Shown: piece by piece, positions 15,280-23,984 of the stretch
Layout of the letters: the number at the start of each line of letters is the position of its first letter
How positions within the stretch are numbered: position 1 is the first letter of the stretch
NCBI RefSeq assembly: GCF_014243395.1
Contig: NZ_JACLCP010000002.1
Coordinates: 620,001 to 684,000 of the forward strand
Direction: 5' to 3'
Length of the DNA stretch: 64,000 nucleotides
DNA from: Winogradskyella flava
Lineage (GTDB): Bacteria > Bacteroidota > Bacteroidia > Flavobacteriales > Flavobacteriaceae
Made by a program: the position numbers and the translations under genes
Notes under the pieces: generated by a model
Seen by the model: the letters and a program-made list of their open reading frames with translations, nothing else
What the model was told of the DNA's origin: nothing
Database searches by the model: none

Positions 15280-18146
15280 AAATTTGTTAATGGTAATTTT
15301 ATAATGACTTCAGTTCCTGATGGGTTTTTCAAATCAATTATTTGAAAATTATTCTCGTCCTTTGAATTATTTTCAAAATTAATGCGCTCTCTAGTAATTT
15401 CTATGGCTCTAGAATTATGCTCACTACTACCCTTTCTTTTTTTCTTAGCGTTTGAAAACCCAATACCCGAATCTATTATTTTACAAACCAATTGATCGCT
15501 TTCAATTGTAAATATAACTTCTAAATACCCCTTTTTCGAATTTGGTGCCAACCCATGAATAATTGCATTCTCTACTATCGGTTGCAAAAGCAAAGGTGGA
15601 ATGCCTGTATCCTCTTTAACGATTGCTTCAGACGCATGAATCTTATAATCAAATACATTCTGATAGCGCAGTTGAATGAGTTTTATATATAGCTCTAGCA
15701 TTTCAATCTCTTTATCTAGAGGTATGAGATGCTGGTCATTTTCGAGTATTAGACGCAACAACCTCGAGAATTTGGCAATGTATTTGTTAGCCTCTGTAAT
15801 ATTACCACCAGAATAATAACCTTTAATTGTATTTAAAGCATTGAAAATAAAATGAGGATTCATTTGTAATCGTAATCCTTTTTGCTCCAGTACAACCATT
15901 TGCTTTTCTAAAGCTATTTTTTCTTGCTCAGTTTGCAGTGTTTTTCGTTCTAATGCAAAGCGAGATTGTATTTTTTTTATACGCTGTTTCACTAAAAACA
16001 ATGTGGCTATAAAAAATACTACTAAAACCAACAGTATAAAAGGTAATGTTTGCCAAAAAGGTGGTTTCACAACAAACTTTATATGCTTAATATCACTAAA
16101 AACACCACTATTTCCTTTAGCTCTTAAGCTCAAATCATAACTGCCATGAGACAGGTTTTTAAAGTTTAATTCTCGGTTATTTGTAACCGTCCAACCTTTG
16201 TCATTATTAAACTTATATTCATAGGTTAGATTACCAAAATCTGAAAATGAGATTCCTGTATAATTTAGCGTAATATCATTTTCATTATAGGACAACGTGG
16301 AAAGGTTTTCTTTTTCTAAACCATTGATTAAAACTGATTCTAAAACAAGTTTTGGCGCATTATTTTTAAGATTAGCAGTGTTGTAATTAAAAGACATCAA
16401 CCCTTTGTCTGTTGCTAAAAAAATCATAGAATCTATTAATTCAATAGCGTTTATTTTTTCATTTTTCAGTTTTAGGATAGAATTATAGTTCGTTACTAGT
16501 GCACTAGAATCCTTTATTGAGATTTTATTCAAACCTTTGTTAGTTCCTACAAAATAAGAGTTGTTAGAAATCTTTTCAATGGCATAACAACCATTACTAT
16601 TTAAGCCTTGTACAGATGTAATATGAGTTTCAATTTTATCATTAACAATAGTTGTAATTCCTTTAGAATTGCTTGCAGTAATAATTCTATGTGTTTCATT
16701 ATCCACGTATATATCTAAAATTGAGGTTTCAAGTTCGCCTTTATTGGAAGATACTTTTTTAATGGTATCATGTGCATAGATATGCAAGCCTGTACTCGTT
16801 CCTAAATACGTGCGCTTATGCTCCGTTCTCATGGAAACATTTGTACGTTTTCCAAAAATTTTATATTTATCCAATGCCCTAAAAGATGTATTGGTAAAAT
16901 CTCTATTTATAGCATTTAAGTCTTTCTTTTTGAATTTAAAAACCACAGAAGATGACAATATATAATGGCTATCATCTATAAGTATATCATTAGCGCCAAA
17001 AGCTACAGTTCTTTTTTTATCGTTTTTAAAGCTATGTATTGAATTATTTCCGATTGTAAAAACGGTATCGTCATAACATCGAATTCTCTTTATGTAATTA
17101 GTAACACCAGCAACTCGGCTTATTTGTGAATTAGGGCCATGGTATAATTCATAAAGCCCTTTGTCTGTGCCAATCCAGAGTTTCTTTTTACTATCCTTTT
17201 CAATTGCTTTTATTTTTAGATCTTCTGTGTTAAAATCGTAAGACATCAAATCTATATTGGGAATATATTTTATACCATTATTTAGTGTTGTAACCCAATA
17301 ATTACCCGCAGAATCCTTAAAAACACTAGAAACTTTATCGTCCTTAAAATAACTAACTGTTGAATTATTAGTACTCACATATAATCCTGCTTGTGTACCT
17401 ATCCAAAAATTTCCATCTATCTTGGTAATAAATATAATTTCTGAATCTTTTAATTGTAGTATCTTCTTAAACTCATTATCAGCGAATTTGTATATGTTGT
17501 TTTTTGATGAAAAATAGTAGTGCTCATCGTCTAAATAATAGCGATAACCACTCAAAGACAACATATCGGGACTAAAAAAAACTTCAGTTTTTGTTTTTAA
17601 GTTTAGTATTGAACCATTGGTTAAAGCAAAACTCTCATTATTTTTTTCCCAAATGGAATATGAAGGGATGCCAGTATCTGATGTCTGAATTGTATTTAAT
17701 TCAATATCTACGACTACAATTTTACCATCGCGATATAGAAAATGTAAAGAGTCATTATCGTCCTCAAAAATATCAATCAACATTTTTTGATTGGATATTT
17801 TATCTAAAAAACCTGAATTCTTGGTATTAAAAAATTGCTTGTCTTTAAAATAAGAAAGCTCTCCGTTTAAGGTTAAAAACCATAATCGCTTTTTTGAATC
17901 TTGAAAAATCTTAAAAACCTCATTATCGCCTAAACCATCGTCGGTATTAAAGTGCTCAAACGTATAACCATCATAACGCAAAACACCAACATCTGTAGCA
18001 AACCACATGTAGCCATTATTGGCCTCAAAAGCGCTGTATATATTAGAAGTTGGTAAACTTTCATCTAAACTATACTGTATACTATAAGGGTTTTGTGCCA
18101 AGCCAAAGCAGCAACTAAAAACAGTAATTATGAGAAGTTTGTACAA
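15270..18146 (-). CDS. Two-component propeller sensor histidine kinase, LytS type
   Basis: This 958-residue membrane sensor has a signal peptide (residues 1-17) followed by many two-component-regulator propeller repeats in the periplasm (about 20-600), such as GYMWFATDVGVLRYDGYTFE, KKLWIGTDKGLYEL and NSYFVGTNKGLNKI. A Y_Y_Y domain with ITLNYTGISFSDFGNLTYEYKF is near 630-690, one membrane helix (PFILLVLVVFFIATLFLV) near 715, and a coiled coil follows. The His_kinase domain has LQMNPHFIFNALNTIKGYY, where the His is the phospho-site, an N-box VENAIIHGLAP and a G-box DSGIGFSN. This architecture resembles Bacteroidota sensors of extracellular polysaccharides or envelope status. The ligand is unknown. 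The gene overlaps the response regulator, so the pair is coupled. Confidence 0.95.
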   Translation of the reverse strand: MYKLLIITVFSCCFGLAQNPYSIQYSLDESLPTSNIYSAFEANNGYMWFATDVGVLRYDGYTFEHFNTDDGLGDNEVFKIFQDSKKRLWFLTLNGELSYFKDKQFFNTKNSGFLDKISNQKMLIDIFEDDNDSLHFLYRDGKIVVVDIELNTIQTSDTGIPSYSIWEKNNESFALTNGSILNLKTKTEVFFSPDMLSLSGYRYYLDDEHYYFSSKNNIYKFADNEFKKILQLKDSEIIFITKIDGNFWIGTQAGLYVSTNNSTVSYFKDDKVSSVFKDSAGNYWVTTLNNGIKYIPNIDLMSYDFNTEDLKIKAIEKDSKKKLWIGTDKGLYELYHGPNSQISRVAGVTNYIKRIRCYDDTVFTIGNNSIHSFKNDKKRTVAFGANDILIDDSHYILSSSVVFKFKKKDLNAINRDFTNTSFRALDKYKIFGKRTNVSMRTEHKRTYLGTSTGLHIYAHDTIKKVSSNKGELETSILDIYVDNETHRIITASNSKGITTIVNDKIETHITSVQGLNSNGCYAIEKISNNSYFVGTNKGLNKISIKDSSALVTNYNSILKLKNEKINAIELIDSMIFLATDKGLMSFNYNTANLKNNAPKLVLESVLINGLEKENLSTLSYNENDITLNYTGISFSDFGNLTYEYKFNNDKGWTVTNNRELNFKNLSHGSYDLSLRAKGNSGVFSDIKHIKFVVKPPFWQTLPFILLVLVVFFIATLFLVKQRIKKIQSRFALERKTLQTEQEKIALEKQMVVLEQKGLRLQMNPHFIFNALNTIKGYYSGGNITEANKYIAKFSRLLRLILENDQHLIPLDKEIEMLELYIKLIQLRYQNVFDYKIHASEAIVKEDTGIPPLLLQPIVENAIIHGLAPNSKKGYLEVIFTIESDQLVCKIIDSGIGFSNAKKKRKGSSEHNSRAIEITRERINFENNSKDENNFQIIDLKNPSGTEVIIKLPLTNLWN

Positions 18147-18397
18147 GCTTTAATATCTAAATTTTTATAAATATAGGATTTTGTAAAGTAAGCGTATTTT
18201 GAGTTTTTCTATCCAAGTCAAGGCATCATATAACTTAATAAAGCAACTATACCTCCTAATAAATAAAATAGTCCGTTTATCATTTTAATTGATTAAAGAC
18301 TCAGTAAACCAAAGTAACCAGTTATCACTTTTTATGGCAGTTAAAGCATATAATTGATGAGTTTTAATTCCAGATTTATTATAACAACTGATTTATT

Positions 18398-20026
18398 ATG
18401 AAAAAAACGCTACTACCATTACATCTATTAATAATATCGCTATTTAGTTTCTCCCAAGTGAGTTTAGTAAAAGATCTTTCACCTACAGGAGATGGTGTAA
18501 GTGGAGAACTAATCGTAATAAATAATTCTATCCTCTTTTCTGGTAATAATCAAGTACAAAGTGCGTCAGATTTTGAACTTTTTATCTCTGATGGCACTGA
18601 CGTTGGCACACAATTGATACAAAACATTGGGCCCGGATCTGTATCTGGAGATCCAAAAGATTTTTTCCATAGGGTCAATCAATTTACTGGTGTAGAGGAA
18701 GTGTTTTTTGCAGTAAACAACCAATCCTCTGGTAACAACTTTGATTTATGGGTAACAAATGGAACTTCAGCAGGTACTTCTTTAGTATTTGACCATAATA
18801 CATCAGGATCAAGTAATCCAAAGATCTACGTTGAATACGAATCTAATGGTATTAATCTATTATTCATGCAAGCACATGGAACAAATGCTGGCAGCGAGTT
18901 ATATGCATCTATTGGCGCATCAAGTGGCAACATTCTTGTAGAAGATATAAATCCTGGGAGCGACGGAAGTTTTCCTGATAATTTTGTTGTCTATAATGAT
19001 AATTTATATTTTGCTGCAACGTCAACAGATGGAAGAGAACTATGGAAAAGTACAGGTACACTTAACAGCACGTCTTTAGTGAAAAATATTGGTACTGGAA
19101 ATGCTGACGGCAATCCAGAACATTTGATAGTTTATAATAATAAAATATACTTTTCTGCAGATAATGGAACAAATGGCTCAGAACTTTGGCAAAGTGATGG
19201 TACAACCGCTGGCACACAAATGGTCACCGATATTTTTCCTGGCACCACAGGAAGTCATCCTGAAAATTTTATTGTCTACAATAACAATCTTTATTTTACG
19301 GCTACTAGCTCTATTTTTGGCACTGAGCTTTTTTACATTGATAATAATGATGTTGTTTCATTAGCAAATGATATTTCTAATGGCTCCGCTAGCAGTAATC
19401 CCTCAAACCTCTTCATATATAATAACTCCTTATATTTTAGCGCAGATGATGGTATTAATGGAGATGAAATTTGGCGTACTAGTGGTACAATAGCTACAAC
19501 ACAAATACTTAAAAATATAAACACTACTGGTAGTTCTTTCCCTCAAAATTTTACCGAGTATAATGGTAATCTATTTTTTACGGCAGACAATGACTCAAAC
19601 GGAATCGAAATATGGACAACAGATGGCACAAATGCAGGAACACAAATAGTCGCAGATATTGCTGCTGGCGCTATAAGCAGTAGTCCTGAAGCTCTAGTAG
19701 TATCTGGTAATACTCTGTTTTTTCATGCAAATGATGGTATAAATGGTAGAGAATTATGGAAATATATTGACCCAGCATTATCAATACCAAATCTAGAGGA
19801 AACCAAGTCAATAAAACTCTACCCAAACCCAGTTGAAAACACATTTCGTATTGACTATAATTCTCCTATAGATATTATTGAAATTTATCATGCTACAGGA
19901 AAAAAAGTAAAATTGTTTAAACAAGAAGAATCTTCTTATGACATTTCTGATTTAGCAGCTGGAATCTATTTTGCAAGAATATATGGCAAAACTGGACTAA
20001 ATACTTTGAAAATTACTAAAAAATAA
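18398..20026 (+). CDS. ELWxxDGT-repeat secreted protein with T9SS sorting domain
   Basis: This 542-residue protein has a signal peptide (about residues 1-19, ending LFSFS) and about eight repeats of roughly 48 residues. Each has a strand pair (YNNKIYFSADNGTNGSELWQSDGTTAGTQMV, split over residues) with the ELWxxDGTxxGTxxVxDIxPG signature of the ELWxxDGT repeat family, which forms a beta-propeller-like structure. Several units deviate (ELFISDG, LWVTNG). The C-terminal 70 residues (KLYPNPVENTFRIDY, then LAAGIYFARIYG and KITKK) are a type A T9SS signal. Likely a surface or released protein of unknown ligand. It precedes the microprotein at 20054 by 27 bp, matching the arrangement at 2817-5595. 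Confidence 0.92.
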   Translation: MKKTLLPLHLLIISLFSFSQVSLVKDLSPTGDGVSGELIVINNSILFSGNNQVQSASDFELFISDGTDVGTQLIQNIGPGSVSGDPKDFFHRVNQFTGVEEVFFAVNNQSSGNNFDLWVTNGTSAGTSLVFDHNTSGSSNPKIYVEYESNGINLLFMQAHGTNAGSELYASIGASSGNILVEDINPGSDGSFPDNFVVYNDNLYFAATSTDGRELWKSTGTLNSTSLVKNIGTGNADGNPEHLIVYNNKIYFSADNGTNGSELWQSDGTTAGTQMVTDIFPGTTGSHPENFIVYNNNLYFTATSSIFGTELFYIDNNDVVSLANDISNGSASSNPSNLFIYNNSLYFSADDGINGDEIWRTSGTIATTQILKNINTTGSSFPQNFTEYNGNLFFTADNDSNGIEIWTTDGTNAGTQIVADIAAGAISSSPEALVVSGNTLFFHANDGINGRELWKYIDPALSIPNLEETKSIKLYPNPVENTFRIDYNSPIDIIEIYHATGKKVKLFKQEESSYDISDLAAGIYFARIYGKTGLNTLKITKK

Positions 20027-20053
20027 TAGTGACATACAATTGACCTCATTTTA

Positions 20054-20143
20054 TTGAAGCCGTTTAAAAAATACCGTTTAGAAACCCTTCTATTTATAAT
20101 CTATCTTTTTCTAGGATTAATAATATGGTTAATAGTGTTTTAA
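20054..20143 (+). CDS. Single-pass microprotein (29 aa), paralogue of 5503-5595
   Basis: This frame starts at TTG (20054), in a window bounded by an in-frame stop at 20030-20032 and holding no ATG or GTG; the only other possible starts are two ATT codons. It encodes 29 residues: a basic N-terminus (KPFKKYRLE), one hydrophobic segment (TLLFIIYLFLGL) and the terminal IIWLIVF. Aligned with the 5503-5595 product, the LE, LF-I, Tyr and I-W-L-I-x-F positions are shared with no gaps. It lies 27 bp after an ELWxxDGT T9SS gene. The alternative, that it is noise, is hard to square with the two matched copies in the same genomic position relative to T9SS cargos. Confidence 0.6.
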   Translation: MKPFKKYRLETLLFIIYLFLGLIIWLIVF

Positions 20144-20152
20144 GTTTTAAAA

Positions 20153-20959
20153 ATGGAGAAAGACTATCTTAAAATAAATAAAGCATCATGGAATACTAAA
20201 GTAAAGTATCATGTAGAATCAAACTTTTATGATGTAAAAGGGTTTTTAAATGGTAAATCATCACTAAATGATATAGAGCTTCAACTACTTGGCAATATTG
20301 ATGGTAAATCTATTCTACATTTGCAATGTCATTTTGGTCAAGATTCTATTTCTTTAGCACGTTTGGGGGCAAAAGTTACCGCAGTAGATTTATCAAATGA
20401 ATCAATTAATACAGCTCTAGAATTAAATAAGCAAACCAAAACCGATGTTACATTTATAAACTGTGATGTTTATAGTTTACCCAAACATCTAAATGAACAA
20501 TTTGATATTGTTTTTACCAGTTATGGTACCATTGGTTGGTTACCAGATATCAATAAATGGGCAGATATAATATCATATTTTTTAAAACCCAACGGACAAT
20601 TTGTATTTGCCGAGTTTCATCCTGTAATTTGGATGTATGATGACCATTTTAAGTACATTGCTTACGACTATTTTAATAATGAAGCCATTATTGAAACTTA
20701 CGAAGGTACTTATGCCGATAAAGATGCCAAAATAGAACAGCACTATGTCATGTGGAATCATGGGTTATCTGAAGTAATTATGGCACTAATAGAAAAAGGG
20801 TTACAAATAAAAGTATTTAAGGAGTATGATTTCTCACCTTATGATTTTACCAACTTTACTTATGAAGATGAACCAAAAAAATATAGAATTAAAGGTTTAG
20901 ATAAAAAAGTGCCAATAGTTTATGCAGTCGAAGCAATCAAGCAAAACCTAATGCTATAA
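20153..20959 (+). CDS. Class I SAM-dependent methyltransferase
   Basis: This 268-residue cytosolic enzyme has a Rossmann methyltransferase core. The SAM-binding motif I reads SILHLQCHFGQDSISLARLGAK (residues about 54-75; split here as ILHLQCHFGQD and SISLARLG), followed by acidic motif VTAVDLS, then FINCDVYSLP and FDIVFTSYGTIGWLPDI. The LQCHFGQDS variant belongs to small-molecule methyltransferases common in Bacteroidota. The target is unknown. The stop overlaps the ATG of the next gene (TAATG), so the methyltransferase and epimerase are translated together and may act in the same pathway, perhaps modification of a sugar nucleotide or small metabolite; this is inference. Confidence 0.88.
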   Translation: MEKDYLKINKASWNTKVKYHVESNFYDVKGFLNGKSSLNDIELQLLGNIDGKSILHLQCHFGQDSISLARLGAKVTAVDLSNESINTALELNKQTKTDVTFINCDVYSLPKHLNEQFDIVFTSYGTIGWLPDINKWADIISYFLKPNGQFVFAEFHPVIWMYDDHFKYIAYDYFNNEAIIETYEGTYADKDAKIEQHYVMWNHGLSEVIMALIEKGLQIKVFKEYDFSPYDFTNFTYEDEPKKYRIKGLDKKVPIVYAVEAIKQNLML

Positions 20960-21948
20960 TGGATAAAGCTTTGATTTTGGGTGGTACAAATTTCATTGGT
21001 AGAAATTTAGTAACGCAACTATTAAAAGACGTTTCATATGAACTGACACTGTTTAACAGAGCGAATACAAATCCCGACTTATTTCCTAAAACCAATAAAT
21101 TAATAGGCGATCGTAATACTGAGGATATCCATAGTATATCTAAAGAAAATTGGGATTGTATTGTTGATTTATCTTGTTATTTTCCAGAAACACTATCAAA
21201 AACGCTTCAGGCCTTAAAAAGTCAGCCAAAGCAATACGTTTTCATATCTACTTGTTCTGTTTACGATAATGACTTGCAGCAATCAACTTTACGTAACGAA
21301 AACTCACCGACACTAATCTGCAGTGATACGGAAAAAATTGATGAATCACCATCAACATATGGCAAACGAAAAGCAGAATGTGAAAGAATACTAAAAAAAT
21401 CTGGACTAAAGTATACCATTCTAAGACCTGCATTAGTATATGGAAAATATGACAAAACAGATAGATTATATTATTGGCTATATAATGTAAAAAAACAAAA
21501 TCAACTGCTCATTCCAAATAACAGTGGAAACATCTTTTCCGTCACCTATGTTAATGACTTAGTTGAAGCAATTATAAAATCAATTCAAATGGACGGGTTA
21601 CGTTCCGATATTTACAATGTAATAACGTATCCTAATTTATCCATAGCTCTAATCATTGATTTAGTATCTAAACTGGTGAAGACCGATCCTTTGGTATTTA
21701 GTGTAAGTTCTAACTTTTTAAAAGCCAATAACATTAAAGAATGGACAGATCTACCGCTATGGATAGATAACAACTATTTCACATTCAATGGCGAGAAGAT
21801 GCTAAATGATTTTCAAATAGAACCGACAATTATTAGAACGTCTTTAAAAGAAACCATTAATTACTATGATAAATTAAACTGGCAGCTGCCTAAATACGGT
21901 ATTGCTGAAAAACAAAAATTAGAACTTATTAACAAAAGTTCACTTTAG
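20959..21948 (+). CDS. NAD-dependent epimerase/dehydratase (extended SDR)
   Basis: This 329-residue enzyme has an N-terminal nucleotide-binding motif LILGGTNFIGRNLV (residues 5-18), an atypical GGTxFIG version of GxxGxxG shared with isoflavone-reductase-like and RNA-binding SDRs. The catalytic Tyr and Lys are in STYGKRKAECERIL, and the substrate region includes ILRPALVYGKYDKTDRLYYW. This arrangement fits nucleotide-sugar epimerases and chloroplast CSP41-like proteins. It is translationally coupled to the preceding methyltransferase. The gene ends 20 bases before a decayed fragment of a family B lipoprotein, so its 3' flank has been rearranged. The exact substrate cannot be read from sequence. 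Confidence 0.88.
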   Translation: MDKALILGGTNFIGRNLVTQLLKDVSYELTLFNRANTNPDLFPKTNKLIGDRNTEDIHSISKENWDCIVDLSCYFPETLSKTLQALKSQPKQYVFISTCSVYDNDLQQSTLRNENSPTLICSDTEKIDESPSTYGKRKAECERILKKSGLKYTILRPALVYGKYDKTDRLYYWLYNVKKQNQLLIPNNSGNIFSVTYVNDLVEAIIKSIQMDGLRSDIYNVITYPNLSIALIIDLVSKLVKTDPLVFSVSSNFLKANNIKEWTDLPLWIDNNYFTFNGEKMLNDFQIEPTIIRTSLKETINYYDKLNWQLPKYGIAEKQKLELINKSSL

Positions 21949-21968
21949 AAATTGCAATCTTACATTAT

Positions 21969-22084
21969 TTACTAAGGCAAGAACAAGTAGGTTTACCTCA
22001 GATGCCCTAATGGTTTACATCTCTGGAGAAGATTTCAAAATGAAACATATTATTAAATCTTGTCGACTTAATAGTAAACTATAG
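21969..22084 (+). pseudogene. Frameshifted 3' remnant of a third family B lipoprotein gene
   Basis: Read in one frame the segment gives LLRQEQVGLP; after a one-base shift it continues DALMVYISGEDFKMKHIIKS and then CRLNSKL-stop. The 6030-7211 gene ends LLRQQQVVFP, then TDAQMVYDSGEDLKLKLKN, IIKSYRLNS-stop. The match covers the last 40 or so codons, broken by a single missing base after the Pro codon, and is followed by the same kind of terminator and the same downstream flank as copy 1. Nothing of the 5' part of the gene remains: the preceding 20 bases run into the epimerase stop codon. It is a relic, not an expressed gene. Confidence 0.85.
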
Positions 22085-22114
22085 AAAAACCTCACAAAAT
22101 TTTGTGAGGTTTTT
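22085..22114 (+). terminator. Perfect 30-bp palindrome, relic terminator
   Basis: AAAAACCTCACAAAA is followed directly by its exact reverse complement. It corresponds in position to the terminator after family B copy 1, but it has changed sequence on both sides in a compensating way (CCTCCC/GGGAGG against CCTCAC/GTGAGG). It may now end transcription of the epimerase operon and, from the other strand, of the serine hydrolase. Confidence 0.8.
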
Positions 22115-22150
22115 AGTTACGCTTATTGGTTTTGTGTATGGTTTGTTGCC
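22115..22150. repeat. Flank shared with the block behind family B copy 1
   Basis: GTTACGCTTATTGGTTTTGT and the following GTATGGTTTGTTGCC closely match bases 7248-7283. The shared flank extends beyond the terminator and shows that the duplicated segment was larger than the gene. Confidence 0.65.
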
Positions 22151-22155
22151 AAAAA

Positions 22156-23892
22156 TCATTGTCTTGAAAAAGTTATGTTTTTTACACCATCGTTGGATAC
22201 TGAAAATTGAATGGCTTTACCTGAATCATTTCTTTTAAATCTCATATTTGAAAAGTTTCTGTTGTCGGAACTAAAATACGCTTCATTAATCTGAGTAATT
22301 TTTATATCATCTAATTCTTGATGCGTTAAATACAGTTCATTTTCTTTTTCAACCAATTCGTATTGTGTCTTTAATTCATCATTATAATAACTTCCTAAAT
22401 AATTTGATGGATTAACCTTATCAACTTTCATATTCCAATACCACATAATGTCAGGTATTCTAATCTCAAGTACTGGCTCTTTATGATCGTTTTCTCTAAA
22501 ATTTACAGAAATATCATAGTTGCTGCCTTTCACTTTAAAATTACTGTTCCCAACCGGATACAATTTAAGAGTTTCTGATAAAACGCTTCCTTTTAAATAG
22601 AGGGTGTCATTTTCAAGTTTTACTTCTGTATAATTTTTAGTCTCACGATTAAAATAAGTGCCTTCAAACTTTTTCAATTTGGCATTTGAAAGCTTTATAA
22701 AAAGATCTTCGTCATACTGAAAGGTTTGGTCTTTAGTATCTTTGGTTTTATTTTTAGGTTTCTTGTCCTTAAGGTAGTAATTGACAAGTTGAAATGTTTC
22801 TTTAGATGAATTAACATAGGATGCATTGGCAAAAAGAATAAATTGATACCCAAGACTCGGAAATCTTACAAAATAGGAGCGATATCCTGCATCAGATCCT
22901 GAGTGATATATATTCTCATACCCATAATGACTCGCTATGAATTGACCCTTAGCATAGCTTGAAACCGCCCCATCATTCTTTTGTGCTTTCTCATTCATGG
23001 ACTTGAAAATACGTTCATTACCAATGGTCAGGTTTTTAAAATTTAGCGCCCATTTATTCATGTCTTCAATTGTCGTAAATAAACTTGTTGGACCTACAGT
23101 TGCGAAGTTTAAATTACTTTTTTTAAGCCGTCCACTTTCTGTTTTATAGGAGTAAGCCCTGTTTGTAACCATTTCTTCATGGTCATCGTAAAAAAAACTA
23201 TCATTCATTTGTAACGGTTCAAATATGGAGTGTTTTGCGTAAGTAGCAAGTGACATTTTAGTTAGCCTTTCAATAATAATGGCTAATAAAGTATACCCAG
23301 AATTAGAGTAACTAAAGCTTTCTCCAGGTGAAAAATTCAATTCTTTTTGATTTATGATTAATCTAAAAATTTGTTCGGTTTTAATGACATCATCCAATCG
23401 CCAACCAGCCATTTCTAGTAGTCTCCATTGATCTCTTATTCCACTAGAATGTGTTAGTAAATGATTGATTGTTATTTTCTTACCATAATCAGGTAACTCA
23501 GGAATATAGGTTCTTACATCATCATAAATAGACAATAAACCCTCATCTTCGAGTTTTAGGGTCATAAAGGCTGTAAATTGCTTTGATAGTGACGCTACAT
23601 GAAATTTAGTTTTAGTCGAAATAGGAATTCCATATTCTAAATTTGCCATCCCAAACCCTTTTTGATAGACCACCTCATTATCTTTAATTACTGAAACTGC
23701 TATACCAGGTGTATCACTATTGTTATATTTTTCAAAAAGTGCATCCACTTCATTAATATTTTGAGCGTAGGTGTATTGAAAAGGTATTATAAATAAGAAT
23801 ACTATTCTAGTAATAACAGTATTAAAGCCTTTAGAAAAACTAAAGTAAAATCTAATTATGAATGGAAAATTGATGCTAAAAAATGGGTTCAT
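22156..23892 (-). CDS. Class C beta-lactamase-family serine hydrolase
   Basis: This 578-residue exported enzyme of the beta-lactamase/penicillin-binding-protein C fold has the SxxK motif at 101-104 (SLSK, catalytic Ser101), the YxN motif at 195-197 (YSN) and a KTG-like HSG at 330-332. Residues 45-380 form the catalytic domain. The C-terminal part (about 395-578) has two beta-rich lipocalin-like units seen in Bacteroidota serine hydrolases (LKKFEGTYFNRETKNYTEV and PSNYLGSYYNDELKTQYELV). The signal region is unusual: about 27 residues precede the hydrophobic core (IVFLFIIPFQYTYAQ), so the true start may lie later, though no good ATG is there. Such proteins act on D-amino-acid peptides or esters; true beta-lactamase activity is not implied. 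Confidence 0.9.
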   Translation of the reverse strand: MNPFFSINFPFIIRFYFSFSKGFNTVITRIVFLFIIPFQYTYAQNINEVDALFEKYNNSDTPGIAVSVIKDNEVVYQKGFGMANLEYGIPISTKTKFHVASLSKQFTAFMTLKLEDEGLLSIYDDVRTYIPELPDYGKKITINHLLTHSSGIRDQWRLLEMAGWRLDDVIKTEQIFRLIINQKELNFSPGESFSYSNSGYTLLAIIIERLTKMSLATYAKHSIFEPLQMNDSFFYDDHEEMVTNRAYSYKTESGRLKKSNLNFATVGPTSLFTTIEDMNKWALNFKNLTIGNERIFKSMNEKAQKNDGAVSSYAKGQFIASHYGYENIYHSGSDAGYRSYFVRFPSLGYQFILFANASYVNSSKETFQLVNYYLKDKKPKNKTKDTKDQTFQYDEDLFIKLSNAKLKKFEGTYFNRETKNYTEVKLENDTLYLKGSVLSETLKLYPVGNSNFKVKGSNYDISVNFRENDHKEPVLEIRIPDIMWYWNMKVDKVNPSNYLGSYYNDELKTQYELVEKENELYLTHQELDDIKITQINEAYFSSDNRNFSNMRFKRNDSGKAIQFSVSNDGVKNITFSRQ

Positions 23893-23932
23893 GATATATT
23901 TTTTTGGTTTGAAATTTGAATATACAATCCTG

Positions 23933-23950
23933 AGAATACTAGAGTATTCT
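23933..23950. promoter_or_regulatory. 18-bp dyad AGAATACT-AG-AGTATTCT
   Basis: Perfect 8-bp arms around a 2-base centre lie 40 bases upstream of the serine hydrolase start (minus strand) and 34 bases past the stop of the DUF4097 gene. The spacing suits an operator or promoter-proximal binding site. It is not followed by a T run, so termination is less likely. Confidence 0.45.
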
Positions 23951-23984
23951 TTATGAATATTGTTGATTAAAAATGATTGCTAGA

